A DNA stretch of 64,000 nt from Cyclobacteriaceae bacterium (GCA_026129485.1 JAHCHY010000002.1:240840-304839), one strand, 5' to 3'. Positions 26,127-35,257 are shown, numbered from the stretch's first letter. Made by a program: numbers and translations. Notes: a model not told the origin generated them from the letters alone.

Positions 26127-28166
26127 TTAGTTGTTTCTGTAAAACAATTCACCTATTTCATAAATATCAAAAGCGGCAGCATGCTGTGAATTGGCCACCA
26201 ACGCCACCACGAGGTTATCGTCCGGGTAGATTACCAACCATGAGCTGCTGCTGAACGAATCACCTGCATGGTACCAAATACGATGGCCATTGCGGTCTAT
26301 ACCCGTGTACCAGCCCAAGCCGTAACCGGTATCCTTTCCATCTTTTGTTTTTTGCGATTGAAACAATGCTTCCCGTTGCTTTGGTGTCAGGCTTTTTCCG
26401 TTCAAAATTTCATTTCCAAATTTCACCAAATCTTCGGCTGTAGAGAGCAGTCCGCCACCTGCGTATTTATAGCTGATGTCGCCCAGGTCGTTAGGCTGGC
26501 CGGTAAGATCATAAAACGTGCTCCGGTCGGGAATTTCCTTAGTAGCGTCATCGCCTATAGTAGCCTGCATGCCAAAAGGTTCAAAAACGGTTTCCGTCAT
26601 GTATGTGAGATAATGTTTACCGCTTATTTTTTCGATCAATGCACCCAACAAATTCCATCCAAAAGAAGAGTAATGGAAACGTGTGCCTGGCTCAAACAAC
26701 AAACTATCTTCACTAAAAATTTTCAATGCATCGATGGAACTGGCATAATGTTCAGTACGAATTAAATCGCTAAGGTCGTTCTCATGATAGTCCCGGATAC
26801 CGGCCACGTGCCCGGCCAACTGCCGTGCCGTAACCGGGTATTTCTTTTCCGGAAATTCCGGGACATATTTCTGAACCGGTGCATCCGGATCAAACTTACG
26901 TTCAGCCATCAACCTGATCAACGCCAGCGAGGTTAACGATTTGGATATGCTGTTAATCCGGAATTTGGTTTGTGCGGTTACAGGTGTTTGCGTTTCCACA
27001 TTAGCATATCCAAACACACCAGACCACTTTACAACACCATCTCGGCTCACACAAATCTGCATGCCGTTCACACCGGTTTCATCCATAAAATTTTCACATA
27101 CCTTCTGTGCGTTACAAACAGCATCGCTCTTGGCACAAGGTGTTACTTTCTCTTTTGTGGTAACGGGCTGGTTGCTTACCGAAACAGTGGCCGTTACAAT
27201 ACCCCGCACTTTTACCCATTCTGCAAAGCTGGTCTGGCGGGTATAGCAGGTATATTTTTTCGCAGCCCACTCTTTGGAGGAAACCGCGATGAACGTACCG
27301 GGCAAATCAATACCTCCCCGCTTTATTGTCATGTGCGGTTCTTTCTTTCCTTCAAACTCAATGGTATCAATTTTTATCCTGTCGGGATGTGCACGAATAA
27401 ACTCGCGGTAGCCATCGGCAATAGCGGTGCGGTCGTTCTTATCGAGAATCTGCTCAAACGTAGCAAAGAAAGGCTTTGTAATAAGCATTTTAAATGAAGT
27501 AAGATCGAACTCCAGCCAGCCTTTTCGCATGGTTGATTCCATCACCACGCTCTCACGCAACATATCGGCACCCGGATGGCCGCTCACGCTATCTACTTCA
27601 TTGAGGCGAACCCTGAACTTAAACGATGGCAGGTTGTTTCGCAGAATACGCAGCCTTGCTTTCTCCACGTACACCGGGAATTCAAGACCTTGCTTTTTTG
27701 ATTCCGCTGTGCTTTCGATCAGGAGTGCGGTAGCATAACCGGCATACAGCGTGTCGGTTTCCAGCACGCCTCCGCTTACATCCCGGTTACCTAACTGGTA
27801 GATCTTGTTCTTTTCGCGCTTAGCGGTTATCGAAACATCACTTAGCATGGTGGGCTGTTCATGCAGTAAGATAACTGGCGATTGATTTACGAGGAGAAAC
27901 TGAATGGGAATTGGTTTCTTTCCAAAACCCAATGCCGAAACAAGCAGTGTGTCTTTCTTTAACTTTTCCGGAATGCGAAGGGAAAAGGTGCCGTCCGGAT
28001 TAGAGATGGTACCGGCATTGCTTCGCATGATGCCAATGTTGGCATACGGTATCGGAGCTTTGGTTTTCCCGTTAAGCAATTTTCCACTGATGATAACCGG
28101 TTGCGAAAAAGCGTGTAAGCAACCAACGTGCAACACTAGAAAGACAAAGATAAATCTGTGCTTCAT
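26127..28166 (-). CDS. Serine hydrolase (class C beta-lactamase-like) with N-terminal carboxypeptidase-regulatory-like domain
   Basis: The start at ATG 28166 gives a signal peptide (MKHRFIFVFLVLHVGCLHAFS). Residues about 20-105 are a CarboxypepD_reg-like beta domain (VIISGKLLNGKTKAPIPYANIGI, SNPDGTFSLRIPEKLKKDTLLVSALGFG). A middle domain of about 200 residues is unrecognised. The C-terminal about 330 residues are a beta-lactamase-related serine hydrolase: RINSISKSLTSLALIRL with the S-x-x-K nucleophile, FHYSSFGWNLLGALIEKISG at the Tyr motif, and RIWYHAGDSFSSSSW at the third motif. It is exported and probably acts on peptides or esters in the envelope. A beta-lactam-hydrolysing role cannot be claimed. 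Confidence 0.85.
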   Translation of the reverse strand: MKHRFIFVFLVLHVGCLHAFSQPVIISGKLLNGKTKAPIPYANIGIMRSNAGTISNPDGTFSLRIPEKLKKDTLLVSALGFGKKPIPIQFLLVNQSPVILLHEQPTMLSDVSITAKREKNKIYQLGNRDVSGGVLETDTLYAGYATALLIESTAESKKQGLEFPVYVEKARLRILRNNLPSFKFRVRLNEVDSVSGHPGADMLRESVVMESTMRKGWLEFDLTSFKMLITKPFFATFEQILDKNDRTAIADGYREFIRAHPDRIKIDTIEFEGKKEPHMTIKRGGIDLPGTFIAVSSKEWAAKKYTCYTRQTSFAEWVKVRGIVTATVSVSNQPVTTKEKVTPCAKSDAVCNAQKVCENFMDETGVNGMQICVSRDGVVKWSGVFGYANVETQTPVTAQTKFRINSISKSLTSLALIRLMAERKFDPDAPVQKYVPEFPEKKYPVTARQLAGHVAGIRDYHENDLSDLIRTEHYASSIDALKIFSEDSLLFEPGTRFHYSSFGWNLLGALIEKISGKHYLTYMTETVFEPFGMQATIGDDATKEIPDRSTFYDLTGQPNDLGDISYKYAGGGLLSTAEDLVKFGNEILNGKSLTPKQREALFQSQKTKDGKDTGYGLGWYTGIDRNGHRIWYHAGDSFSSSSWLVIYPDDNLVVALVANSQHAAAFDIYEIGELFYRNN

Positions 28167-28258
28167 CAACCTGTTGATTGTTATTTTCTGTATCAATGCA
28201 TCCTGTCAAAAATCTGTATAAGCAAACAGCGATAGAGCTTCAATAAAACGCACTTGTA

Positions 28259-29047
28259 TTAGGGATGATTCGCAGCCTGAAAAAGTTGTTCGGTATAATC
28301 CAGTAATTCAACGCCCCCTGTTTTCCCATGACCCGGAATAACCACTTTTACTTCAGGGTATTTTGCTTTCAGCTTAACTATTGTACCCGACCATGCCACC
28401 GTATCGGCATCTTCCAGGTTTCCCTTTCCGGCCCCCACTTCTTTCACAAGGCATCCGCCAAACATGATGTGTTCATCCGGAAAATATCCCACTACATTAT
28501 CGCGTGTGTGGCCTTCTCCTGAAAAAGAAGCATATACTTTTTTATCACCGACATTCAGCGCCAGCTCTCCGTCAAATCCATTTTGCGGAATGTTATCGCT
28601 GTTCTGCTCATTCAAAAACCGGATGGTAAGCCGGTTGGCATAGGAAGGAATACCTTTTTTATGGAATTCTTTTAAGCCACCCACGCAATCCGCATGAAAG
28701 TGTGTAGCTATCAATGCCGTAACTTTCAGGTTCAGCTTGGCCGACAAGTAATCCAGCAGCTCGGCTGAACCGTTGTCATCAGCAGGGGTATCAAAAACAA
28801 TCGCTTCATTACCATTGATTACTACCATGCCGTTGCACGGCACACGGCCAAAGCTCTGCGTATTCAAAAACGTGATGTGCTGGTAAACATGGCCGGATAG
28901 TTTTTTCACAATCAATCCTCCTGTTTCATATACTGCACTATCCCGATGCTGCCTTGTCGCTTCCTTTATACCAGGTTGATTTGACGTTTTTCCGCATGAA
29001 AACAACAGTGATGTGATAAGAGGGGCTATTACTATATATTTCATCAT
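28259..29047 (-). CDS. Subclass B1 metallo-beta-lactamase, predicted lipoprotein
   Basis: This is a zinc hydrolase of the B1 metallo-beta-lactamase type, 262 residues. All six metal ligands of the subclass are present: the two His and the Asp in ATHFHADCVGG, His in GEGHTRDNVVGYFP, Cys in IMFGGCLVKEVGAG, and His in VVIPGHGKTGG. The Cys ligand and the GG-C-LVK context distinguish B1 from B3 enzymes and from generic MBL-fold hydrolases. The N-terminus MMKYIVIAPLITSLLFSCGK carries a lipobox ending in Cys, so the enzyme is probably membrane-anchored. It sits with wall-synthesis genes and shows no mobile-element context, so it looks like a resident chromosomal enzyme. Confidence 0.88.
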   Translation of the reverse strand: MMKYIVIAPLITSLLFSCGKTSNQPGIKEATRQHRDSAVYETGGLIVKKLSGHVYQHITFLNTQSFGRVPCNGMVVINGNEAIVFDTPADDNGSAELLDYLSAKLNLKVTALIATHFHADCVGGLKEFHKKGIPSYANRLTIRFLNEQNSDNIPQNGFDGELALNVGDKKVYASFSGEGHTRDNVVGYFPDEHIMFGGCLVKEVGAGKGNLEDADTVAWSGTIVKLKAKYPEVKVVIPGHGKTGGVELLDYTEQLFQAANHP

Positions 29048-29237
29048 GATCTTAGCTGCACATTATACCATAAAAGGCACGATTTGTATTAAGCCTTAGC
29101 TCACCGGAGCTATCCTTCCATTTGTGGTAAAGCCTTCCCGTAATGTACCCATATCCTTTAAAGCTTTGAGCATGAGCATAGCTCAAACATACGAAAAACT
29201 GTATTGCGATGTATTTCGACTTATCTGTTTAGGCTAT

Positions 29238-30173
29238 CTAAAACAGCTTCATCTGCTCTGCCTTGGGCTGTTTCTTTTGCACAGGTTCAACCAGCGAAGC
29301 GGGAATCTCACCCACAAACCTTGATACCTCTTTTTCTTCTGTTTCATTAAAGTTTTTGCGTTGTGCGGCATGCGTAATGAACAGCGCATCTTTTGCACGG
29401 GTCATCGCCACATAAAACAAACGCCTTTCTTCTTCCATGTCGGAGTCTTTCCTTAACACGGGTGTAATGCCTTCTTCGGCCCCGGCAATGAACACAACCG
29501 GGAACTCAAGCCCCTTGGAAGCATGAAAGGTTGATAAGTTTACGGCATCGGTTTTCAGGCGGGCGACATCGGTGTAGGTGTCTAACAACAGCTTGTACAG
29601 GAATTGCTCAATGTCTGCTCCGTATTCTTTGGCGAGGTTCAAGATGGTTTCTTTCCGGAGCAGGCCTGTATCGTCTAATGCTTCATCGGAGATGAATTTT
29701 TGAAAAATGAATTTCACGGTGCTTTCTGTTCCTTGCCGGGTAAAATCCTGTTCGCCAAAAAGCGCGGTAAAGCGTTTTTCCTCGGAGTATGATGAAAGAA
29801 ATTCCTGCTTTTCTTTTTTGCTCATTTTCAACCCATGTGTCAGCACGCTGTCTAAAGCAATCATGTCTTGGGCATTTAGGTACAGCTTGATCACATCGGT
29901 GATGATATGAAATGGGTATTCCGCCAGGAAAGAAGAAGCATCGCCAAAGCGCACAGGTATACCCGATTGTTTGAATGAAGCCAGTAATGCTTTGCCCACG
30001 GCACGGGTGCGAAACAGCACGGCAATATCCGAAAAGCCATACGCGCTGTCGTAATGCGTATTATCCCCGCTGAGGTTGTTGAGTCCGCCTACCAGCTTTT
30101 CAATTTCGCTGACGATGAACGCGGCTTCTTTGTATTCATCGTCTGCGGTGTAGAGTTTTATTTTTGAGGTCAT
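29238..30173 (-). pseudogene. C-terminal fragment of a PHP-UvrD helicase, separated by the R-M island
   Basis: This is the second half of a UvrD/PcrA-like superfamily 1 helicase. It includes the C-terminal RecA lobe with STFHASKGLEFPVVFIAGAEEGITP (motif V area) and EEERRLFYVAMTRAKDALFITH (motif VI). The first half (Walker A, DELQD) lies beyond the restriction-modification island at 35721-37955 on the same strand. The fragment can start at ATG 30173 (MTSKIKLYTADDE). A TTG-initiated extension upstream runs into island DNA. Joining GGC-AAG-AA from the far side with C-AAC-ATG here restores the frame, so no helicase sequence seems lost. Whether the fragments still work as a split enzyme is unknown. 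Confidence 0.85.
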
Positions 30174-30283
30174 GTTGTTTCTATTTTGCTTAGTAAACAA
30201 TTTAGTGATTTGCTATTGACAATGGGATTGGTTTACTTTAGGCATTCAGCACTATGTTTCAATAGAAGTGCCGAGATTCGAAT

Positions 30284-30487
30284 TTAATATAAATCTTTCA
30301 TATAGATATTCACTTTGTACTTCTCTAAGTTTTTATTGGCGTAATTACTCCCGTTCTCAGTTGATGAGTCGTCACATAGTAGAGAATAGAATTTTTTGTG
30401 TAAACCTATGGTTTGAGTAAGCATTCTACAGAATGTACTTGTATCTAATTCTAAATACTTTACTGTTGACAGTAGTCCGTTGTTCAA
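30284..30487 (-). CDS. Possible small ORF divergent from the controller gene
   Basis: An open frame of 67 codons faces away from the XRE regulator and starts inside the inverted-repeat operator. The product (MNNGLLSTVKYLELDTSTF...) has no recognised motif, signal peptide or membrane segment. It is listed only because it lies in an otherwise empty 300-bp stretch of the island and its start overlaps the presumed control region. It may well be non-coding. Confidence 0.2.
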   Translation of the reverse strand: MNNGLLSTVKYLELDTSTFCRMLTQTIGLHKKFYSLLCDDSSTENGSNYANKNLEKYKVNIYMKDLY

Positions 30488-30510
30488 TAGTCAACATATT
30501 TAGACCTTTG
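30464..30510 (+). promoter_or_regulatory. Putative controller-protein operator and promoter for the XRE-endonuclease operon
   Basis: TGTTGAC (30464-30470) is repeated in inverse as GTCAACA (30490-30496), with 19 bp between. TAGTC also recurs directly at 30473-30477 and 30488-30492. A promoter-like pair, TTG (30480-30482) and GACCTTTG (30503-30510, one mismatch to TAnnTTTG), overlaps the repeat, and the regulator ATG follows 9 bp later. This arrangement is what a C-protein type autoregulated operator would look like. Confidence 0.5.
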
Positions 30511-30518
30511 TTTCTGAT

Positions 30519-30725
30519 ATGGATATAAAGAAAAAATTCGGTAAACAGGTCAAGAAGCTACGTCTTGAAAAAGGTTTGTCGCAAGAGAAACTTGCTTATG
30601 AAGCTGACCTTGACAGAACTTACATTCCAAGCATTGAAAAGGGTGAAAGGAATGTATCTATTACTGTTATTGAGAAAATAGCAAAGACTCTCAAAGTCAA
30701 AATTTCTGTTCTATTTGATGAGTAA
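30519..30725 (+). CDS. XRE-family regulator, probable R-M controller protein
   Basis: A 68-residue single helix-turn-helix protein. FGKQVKKLRLEKGLSQEKLAYEADLDRTYIPSIEKGERNVSITVIEKIAKTLKV is spread over residues 6-61, with the turn at LSQEKLAYEADLDRTYI. Size and fold match the controller (C) proteins that delay endonuclease expression in type II restriction systems. Its stop overlaps the endonuclease ATG by 8 bp (ATGAGTAA), so both are on one message, and an inverted repeat overlaps its promoter. Confidence 0.85.
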   Translation: MDIKKKFGKQVKKLRLEKGLSQEKLAYEADLDRTYIPSIEKGERNVSITVIEKIAKTLKVKISVLFDE

Positions 30726-32133
30726 ACCGAAAATCAATAAACGTAAAATGAAAGAATTAAAAGAAACTGCTGATAATAAACGGCAATGGAACACCAAATT
30801 TTTAAAATACACGGAGTTTATCATTGCACACCCAAACTACAAAGGTCTGTTTTATGAACGTGGCGAAGACGGAAAAGTAAAATGGGTTGTTACAGGAAAG
30901 TCTGACAAAGGTCAGCAACGTAGAAAATGGTGGGACGAACAATGTAAGAAGCACGGAATAAAAATAGAAGCTGGTGCTTACGCGAAAATCGCTTTGAAAA
31001 TACACCCGATAAAGAAACATACTTGTCAGATTTGCGGAAAAGAATTAAGTATTGAATACGTTTACCCAAACAAAAGAACAATTACCGCAATAAATAAAGA
31101 GTTTGGGGTTTCGGTCGCTCCGTTTACAAAAGATATTTTTCAAATCGTGAATGAACTTGTGAAGTCTGAAAACGATATTGAAAAAGTAAAACGAATTTTC
31201 AGAATAAAATCGTCAGAAAAACTTACAAAGCAGAATCTCAAAGCTTACTTGCAAAAGTATTTTGTTGATAGTTACGCAAAAGGTTTGCTTTCGCCCGGGG
31301 CAATGAGCAATTCGCCCGACAGGTTTGACGGTTTTCATTCTGATGGTGCTTGTTGCCGACACGAAAGCGACAAAGGTCGCCACAAATCTAATTTGCAACG
31401 ATACGGACAAGACCGAAGAGTTTACGAAAATTGGGCTGATGGTGATTGGAAAATGGCTGACCGTTTAATGTCGTTGTTTCGTAAACACGATTTGAGTGCC
31501 GACCATATCGGACCAATTTCACTCGGATTTTGTCATCGTCCAAAATTCCGCCCGCTTACAAAAGCAGAAAATTCTGCGAAGAACAACCGAATGAGCTTGA
31601 GTGATGTCAAGGTCTTACTTGCTGATGAGAAAAACGAACAAGTCGTTTCGTGGCACTCCAAATTTATTTGGAACAAACTGAAATACAAAGTTTCAACAGA
31701 TAAAGAAGCGGTTAACTTGAGCGACTTAATGCGAAAAAATTTGCACCACGTTCTTATCATCTTTTCAATGATTGATGAAAAAGGATTTGGTGAATTTTTG
31801 GAACAGTTTTTAAACCCCGAATACTCTTTCTTTGATTACAAGTTTGAAGGTTTTGACCCGAAGACAGGAAACTATAAATCCGTTCAACAAATCAAGAAAA
31901 CGGGCAGAAATCAACAAAATAATATCAAACGCTACTATCGTGTTTCGTTTGACATTTTGAAAGAATACAAGGAAAAAGAAAACCGAAAAAACAAAATTTG
32001 GGACAACAAAGAAGTTGATACTACTCTTGAAACATTGTTTTCATTGCTGAAAGCAAAGAAAAACGAAGAGGCGAAAACTCAACTTGAAAATGTGTTCAAA
32101 AAATTGGCGGATTTAGCCGAAAACAACTGGTAA
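30718..32133 (+). CDS. Type IIS restriction endonuclease, Alw26I/Eco31I/Esp3I-like HNH family
   Basis: The 471-residue protein is probably the cleaving enzyme of the island. The start is ATG 30718; the TTG before it is not needed. An HNH (beta-beta-alpha metal) centre is visible as Asp262-His263 in SADHIGPISLGFCH and Asn285 in KAENSAKNNRMS. The D-H-(21)-N spacing equals the D311/H312/N334 spacing I recall for Eco31I. Zinc-type cysteines occur in HTCQICGKEL and in DGACCRHESDKGRHKSN. Relatives recognise asymmetric sites containing GTCTC and need two methyltransferases, and both are present here. The gene overlaps the convergent C5 methyltransferase by 21 bp at the 3' ends. The target is inferred, not seen. 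Confidence 0.75.
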   Translation: MSKPKINKRKMKELKETADNKRQWNTKFLKYTEFIIAHPNYKGLFYERGEDGKVKWVVTGKSDKGQQRRKWWDEQCKKHGIKIEAGAYAKIALKIHPIKKHTCQICGKELSIEYVYPNKRTITAINKEFGVSVAPFTKDIFQIVNELVKSENDIEKVKRIFRIKSSEKLTKQNLKAYLQKYFVDSYAKGLLSPGAMSNSPDRFDGFHSDGACCRHESDKGRHKSNLQRYGQDRRVYENWADGDWKMADRLMSLFRKHDLSADHIGPISLGFCHRPKFRPLTKAENSAKNNRMSLSDVKVLLADEKNEQVVSWHSKFIWNKLKYKVSTDKEAVNLSDLMRKNLHHVLIIFSMIDEKGFGEFLEQFLNPEYSFFDYKFEGFDPKTGNYKSVQQIKKTGRNQQNNIKRYYRVSFDILKEYKEKENRKNKIWDNKEVDTTLETLFSLLKAKKNEEAKTQLENVFKKLADLAENNW

Positions 32134-33288
32134 TTTCTCCAAACAACTTTCGTAAAATTTAGTAAAATCAATTTCTCCCGCCATTAGTTTTTCATAAGCT
32201 GAAACAGGTTTGTAATTGCAAATCATTTCGAAATCTCCTTCGCCTGTTTTTAACGCAGGTAAACTTCCAATTGCTTGCTTTACGGTAATTGGGTTCGGTA
32301 AATTTTCATTAGTCAAGGAAAATAAACCTTTCGGTTGACTGATTTTTTCTTTTTTCAACGAACCGATAATGACAATCCTTTTTCTCTTTTGCGGAACACC
32401 AAAGTTTTCCGCACTCAATTTGAAGGGTGCATTTACATTATATCCGATTGCTTCAAAAGAAGCGATAATTTCTTTTATGGCTTCTCCTTTTCGCATTGTT
32501 AAAATCCCTGGTACATTTTCCATTACAAAAACTTCAGGGCGTAATTCACCAACAATATGAACAAACTCTTTAAACAACTGATTACGTTTGTCATCAGGAT
32601 TTCGCCAACCTGCATTAGAAAACCCCTGACAAGGTGGACCTCCGATTACAACGCCAATTTTCTTTTGTTTGGAAGCAACAGAGATAATCTGTTTTTTTAT
32701 TTCGGACAAGGTGATGTCGCCTAAAATCAAGTTATTTCCGTTATCAAATTCTGAATGATTTTTTTGATATGTTTCAAAAAAATTAGGCTCTATTTCATTG
32801 GCTGCAATTAGTTTAAATCCTTCCAAAATAAACCCTTCTGACATTCCGCCTGCACCTGCAAACAAATCAACAAAAGTCAGGTTTTTTAAATATGGTTTTA
32901 GCGTTTCTGCGATGGCTCTTGCCAACAAAGGCGGAACAGCATTCCCAATTTGCTTGTATTGCGATGTTTTGCTTCCGTAAAAAATAAAACTATCTCTAAA
33001 CGATTGAAGTTTGGCTCCTTCTCGTGTAGAAATTATGCGGTCTTGTTTCGGGTGCAAATTACAACCGTTGCCTAAACGATTAAAATAAGTCGTAATCGTG
33101 TAACTTGGTTTGTCTGCTTCAAGTCTGCCGTAATAAGTTGTTCTTCCACCCGAACGCCTGATTTGCTCTAAACGTTGCGAAGGAATTGTTTCGGGAATGT
33201 TTTGCCAATTACCACCTTCGGGAATGTGCTGCACCATTTCCCACTCCAATTTACTAAGTCTGGGTGCAATATGATTATACAGCTTCAT
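32113..33288 (-). CDS. DNA (cytosine-5) methyltransferase with circularly permuted motif order
   Basis: Transfers a methyl group from S-adenosylmethionine to cytosine C5. In this 391-residue protein the motif order is rotated. The part that is normally C-terminal comes first: TRD-like GRTTYYGRLEADKPSYTITTYF, then TREGAKLQSFRDSF and the motif IX/X stretch YKQIGNAVPPLLARAIAETL (to about residue 130). Motif I follows as FVDLFAGAGGMSEGF, then GGPPCQGFSNAG with catalytic Cys220, MENVPGI and QKRKRIVIIGS. The start is ATG 33288, overlapping the adenine methyltransferase gene. It protects one strand of the presumed asymmetric site of the island's endonuclease. Confidence 0.88.
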   Translation of the reverse strand: MKLYNHIAPRLSKLEWEMVQHIPEGGNWQNIPETIPSQRLEQIRRSGGRTTYYGRLEADKPSYTITTYFNRLGNGCNLHPKQDRIISTREGAKLQSFRDSFIFYGSKTSQYKQIGNAVPPLLARAIAETLKPYLKNLTFVDLFAGAGGMSEGFILEGFKLIAANEIEPNFFETYQKNHSEFDNGNNLILGDITLSEIKKQIISVASKQKKIGVVIGGPPCQGFSNAGWRNPDDKRNQLFKEFVHIVGELRPEVFVMENVPGILTMRKGEAIKEIIASFEAIGYNVNAPFKLSAENFGVPQKRKRIVIIGSLKKEKISQPKGLFSLTNENLPNPITVKQAIGSLPALKTGEGDFEMICNYKPVSAYEKLMAGEIDFTKFYESCLEKLPVVFG

Positions 33289-35257
33289 ATTCAAATACTG
33301 TTTCCGCTTTCTTCTTGTTGCTCAAAATGTAATTTATTTCGGATTTTGTCAAACCGTATAGTTTACATATTGTTTCATTTGTTTCATTTTTTGAAAAATT
33401 GCTTAATTCAATTTTATCCAAATCAACAACAGGCAATTCGTCCAATTCATAATTATTAATGTGGTTGTTACTGCTTGTAATTTTAAAACGCCAATTCAAT
33501 AATTCGCTGTTCAGAATGAAAAACAACTTTTTTAAATCACTTTGTTTGCGTGTAGAAACAATGTAATTGCAGGAATTTCCAAGTATATCGGTCTTTTCAC
33601 AAAAGACAAACTTCAAGCGTTTTTGCATATCTACGTTTGAAATTTGCTGACAAATCAAACGTTTTTTGTTATAATCATTTGCTTTAAAATCGTCAGATTT
33701 TTTGTTAAGAAAATTCTCAATTTCAACAAATTCTCCATTCTTATCGATTACTCCGTTTTCGGCAATCATATTGCCTCGCACCAATCGCCAACCTGTATTT
33801 TTTGTTGTGATAAATGGTTTGTATAAAGTCAGATCCAATTCGCCTCTGCGATTGCGGATAAACGGAATGTCTTTGATTTTTTTCTGTTTTGAAAATTTTG
33901 AAAGAATACTCCAACCTGTTTCGTCAATCAAAGGAATTTCAAAATTAGTCGGAAAAATGCTTTTTATTGTTTCAAAATCAATTTCAAAAGTATTGTCCGA
34001 CATTTCAATTCCGATTTTATCCGTTCTTCCGTTTTTCTGCAAATAGAAAATTACAGTTGATTGCGACACGTTTTCAAACAATCTTGAGGCTTCGGGATAA
34101 TAACGAATGAAATGTAATTTGTGTGAAGTCAAAATATGTTTGCGAAGTTTTGCGGAGGTCAAATCAGCAAAGAGGGAAGAAGGGCAAATAATTCCGATTT
34201 GTCCGTTTCTTTTTGTCAAACGCAAAATCATTTCAATGGAAAGCTGATAATAATTCAACATTCCCTCAATAGAATATTGATAAACTCCCGAAGTTCTGAA
34301 AAAGCCGATTTCATTTTGAACTTTTCTTTGCAGATTTACATAGTAACCGTTTAGTTTTTGCTGCTCGTCTGCTTTCTTATTTACTTTCAGTAAACAATAT
34401 GGTGGGTTTGACAACACAACGTCAAAACCGCCTTTTGCAAACACTTTTTGAAAATCATTTGCAAGGTCAATGCTGTTTTCTTCCTCTGAAAGTAACGTTG
34501 CTTTCGGAATTAGTGCATTGCGATTGATGATGTTTGTTGCAAGTGCATGGATTATTTTAGAATTGAGTTTTTGAAACAGCGAAATGACTTTGCAACGCAA
34601 AACCGATAAAGCGGTTTCGTCAATGTCAATCGCAAACAGATTGTTGCAAACAGATTGTTGCAAAGTCAAATTATATTTTTCTTTTAAAATCTCAACCGCT
34701 TCAAAATAAAAACGACCTGTTCCACTTGCAAAATCAAGGCAGGTAATTTCTTTTGGGTTTAGACCTTGCTGAATGGCTTTATCAATGGTATTTTCAACCA
34801 TTTCATTTGTAATTTCTTTCAGCGTATAAACCGCACCGTTTTCTCTTAAATGATGTTTCGATTTTTTTCTTATCAGTTTTCCGTTGTTTATGGAAAATTC
34901 AGAGTTCAAAAAAATAATGTGCAATTCTTCAACGATTGCAGGAATTTCCGAAATGTGTTTTTGTGTAAAATCTTCAATGCTTGCAGTTTCCTCAAACTGA
35001 AAGACAGTTTTCAAGTCATTTGTTTGATTTGTAAATTTGGCATTTACATAGGAACGAATCAATGAATTGATAAGTCGTTTATGCACTTTAAAAGCAACGT
35101 TTGTTTCGTCTGTCAAAAGCAAGTTGGCATTTATCAAATGAGTATCCTTTGATGAAACAGACTTCATTTCATCTTTTCCCGAAAGGAAAATCTTCTGAAT
35201 TTCAAGCAAAATCAGTTGCTCCTCTTTGGTTAAAAAATAGTTTAGTATGTTGCTCAT
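33275..35257 (-). CDS. N6-adenine DNA methyltransferase (large, HsdM/TaqI-like)
   Basis: A 660-residue methyltransferase. Residues about 1-150 are helical. The SAM-binding motif is CLDFASGTGRFYFEAVEIL (about 175-193), and the catalytic tetrapeptide is NPPY in FDVVLSNPPYCLLK (about 283). The C-terminal half (about 400-640) has the look of a target-recognition domain, with WRLVRGNMI and the EFVEIENFLNKKSDDFKA stretch. The motif order I-IV-TRD is the gamma class. Its ATG overlaps the upstream XRE stop (ATGA), and its 3' end overlaps the C5 methyltransferase start by 14 bp, so the three form one operon. It presumably protects the second strand of an asymmetric site. Confidence 0.88.
   Translation of the reverse strand: MSNILNYFLTKEEQLILLEIQKIFLSGKDEMKSVSSKDTHLINANLLLTDETNVAFKVHKRLINSLIRSYVNAKFTNQTNDLKTVFQFEETASIEDFTQKHISEIPAIVEELHIIFLNSEFSINNGKLIRKKSKHHLRENGAVYTLKEITNEMVENTIDKAIQQGLNPKEITCLDFASGTGRFYFEAVEILKEKYNLTLQQSVCNNLFAIDIDETALSVLRCKVISLFQKLNSKIIHALATNIINRNALIPKATLLSEEENSIDLANDFQKVFAKGGFDVVLSNPPYCLLKVNKKADEQQKLNGYYVNLQRKVQNEIGFFRTSGVYQYSIEGMLNYYQLSIEMILRLTKRNGQIGIICPSSLFADLTSAKLRKHILTSHKLHFIRYYPEASRLFENVSQSTVIFYLQKNGRTDKIGIEMSDNTFEIDFETIKSIFPTNFEIPLIDETGWSILSKFSKQKKIKDIPFIRNRRGELDLTLYKPFITTKNTGWRLVRGNMIAENGVIDKNGEFVEIENFLNKKSDDFKANDYNKKRLICQQISNVDMQKRLKFVFCEKTDILGNSCNYIVSTRKQSDLKKLFFILNSELLNWRFKITSSNNHINNYELDELPVVDLDKIELSNFSKNETNETICKLYGLTKSEINYILSNKKKAETVFEYEAV

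Noticed and set aside
29124-29324. Small plus-strand open frame between the metallo-beta-lactamase and the helicase fragment
   Set aside because: Runs into the helicase coding region on the other strand and shows no recognisable motif.
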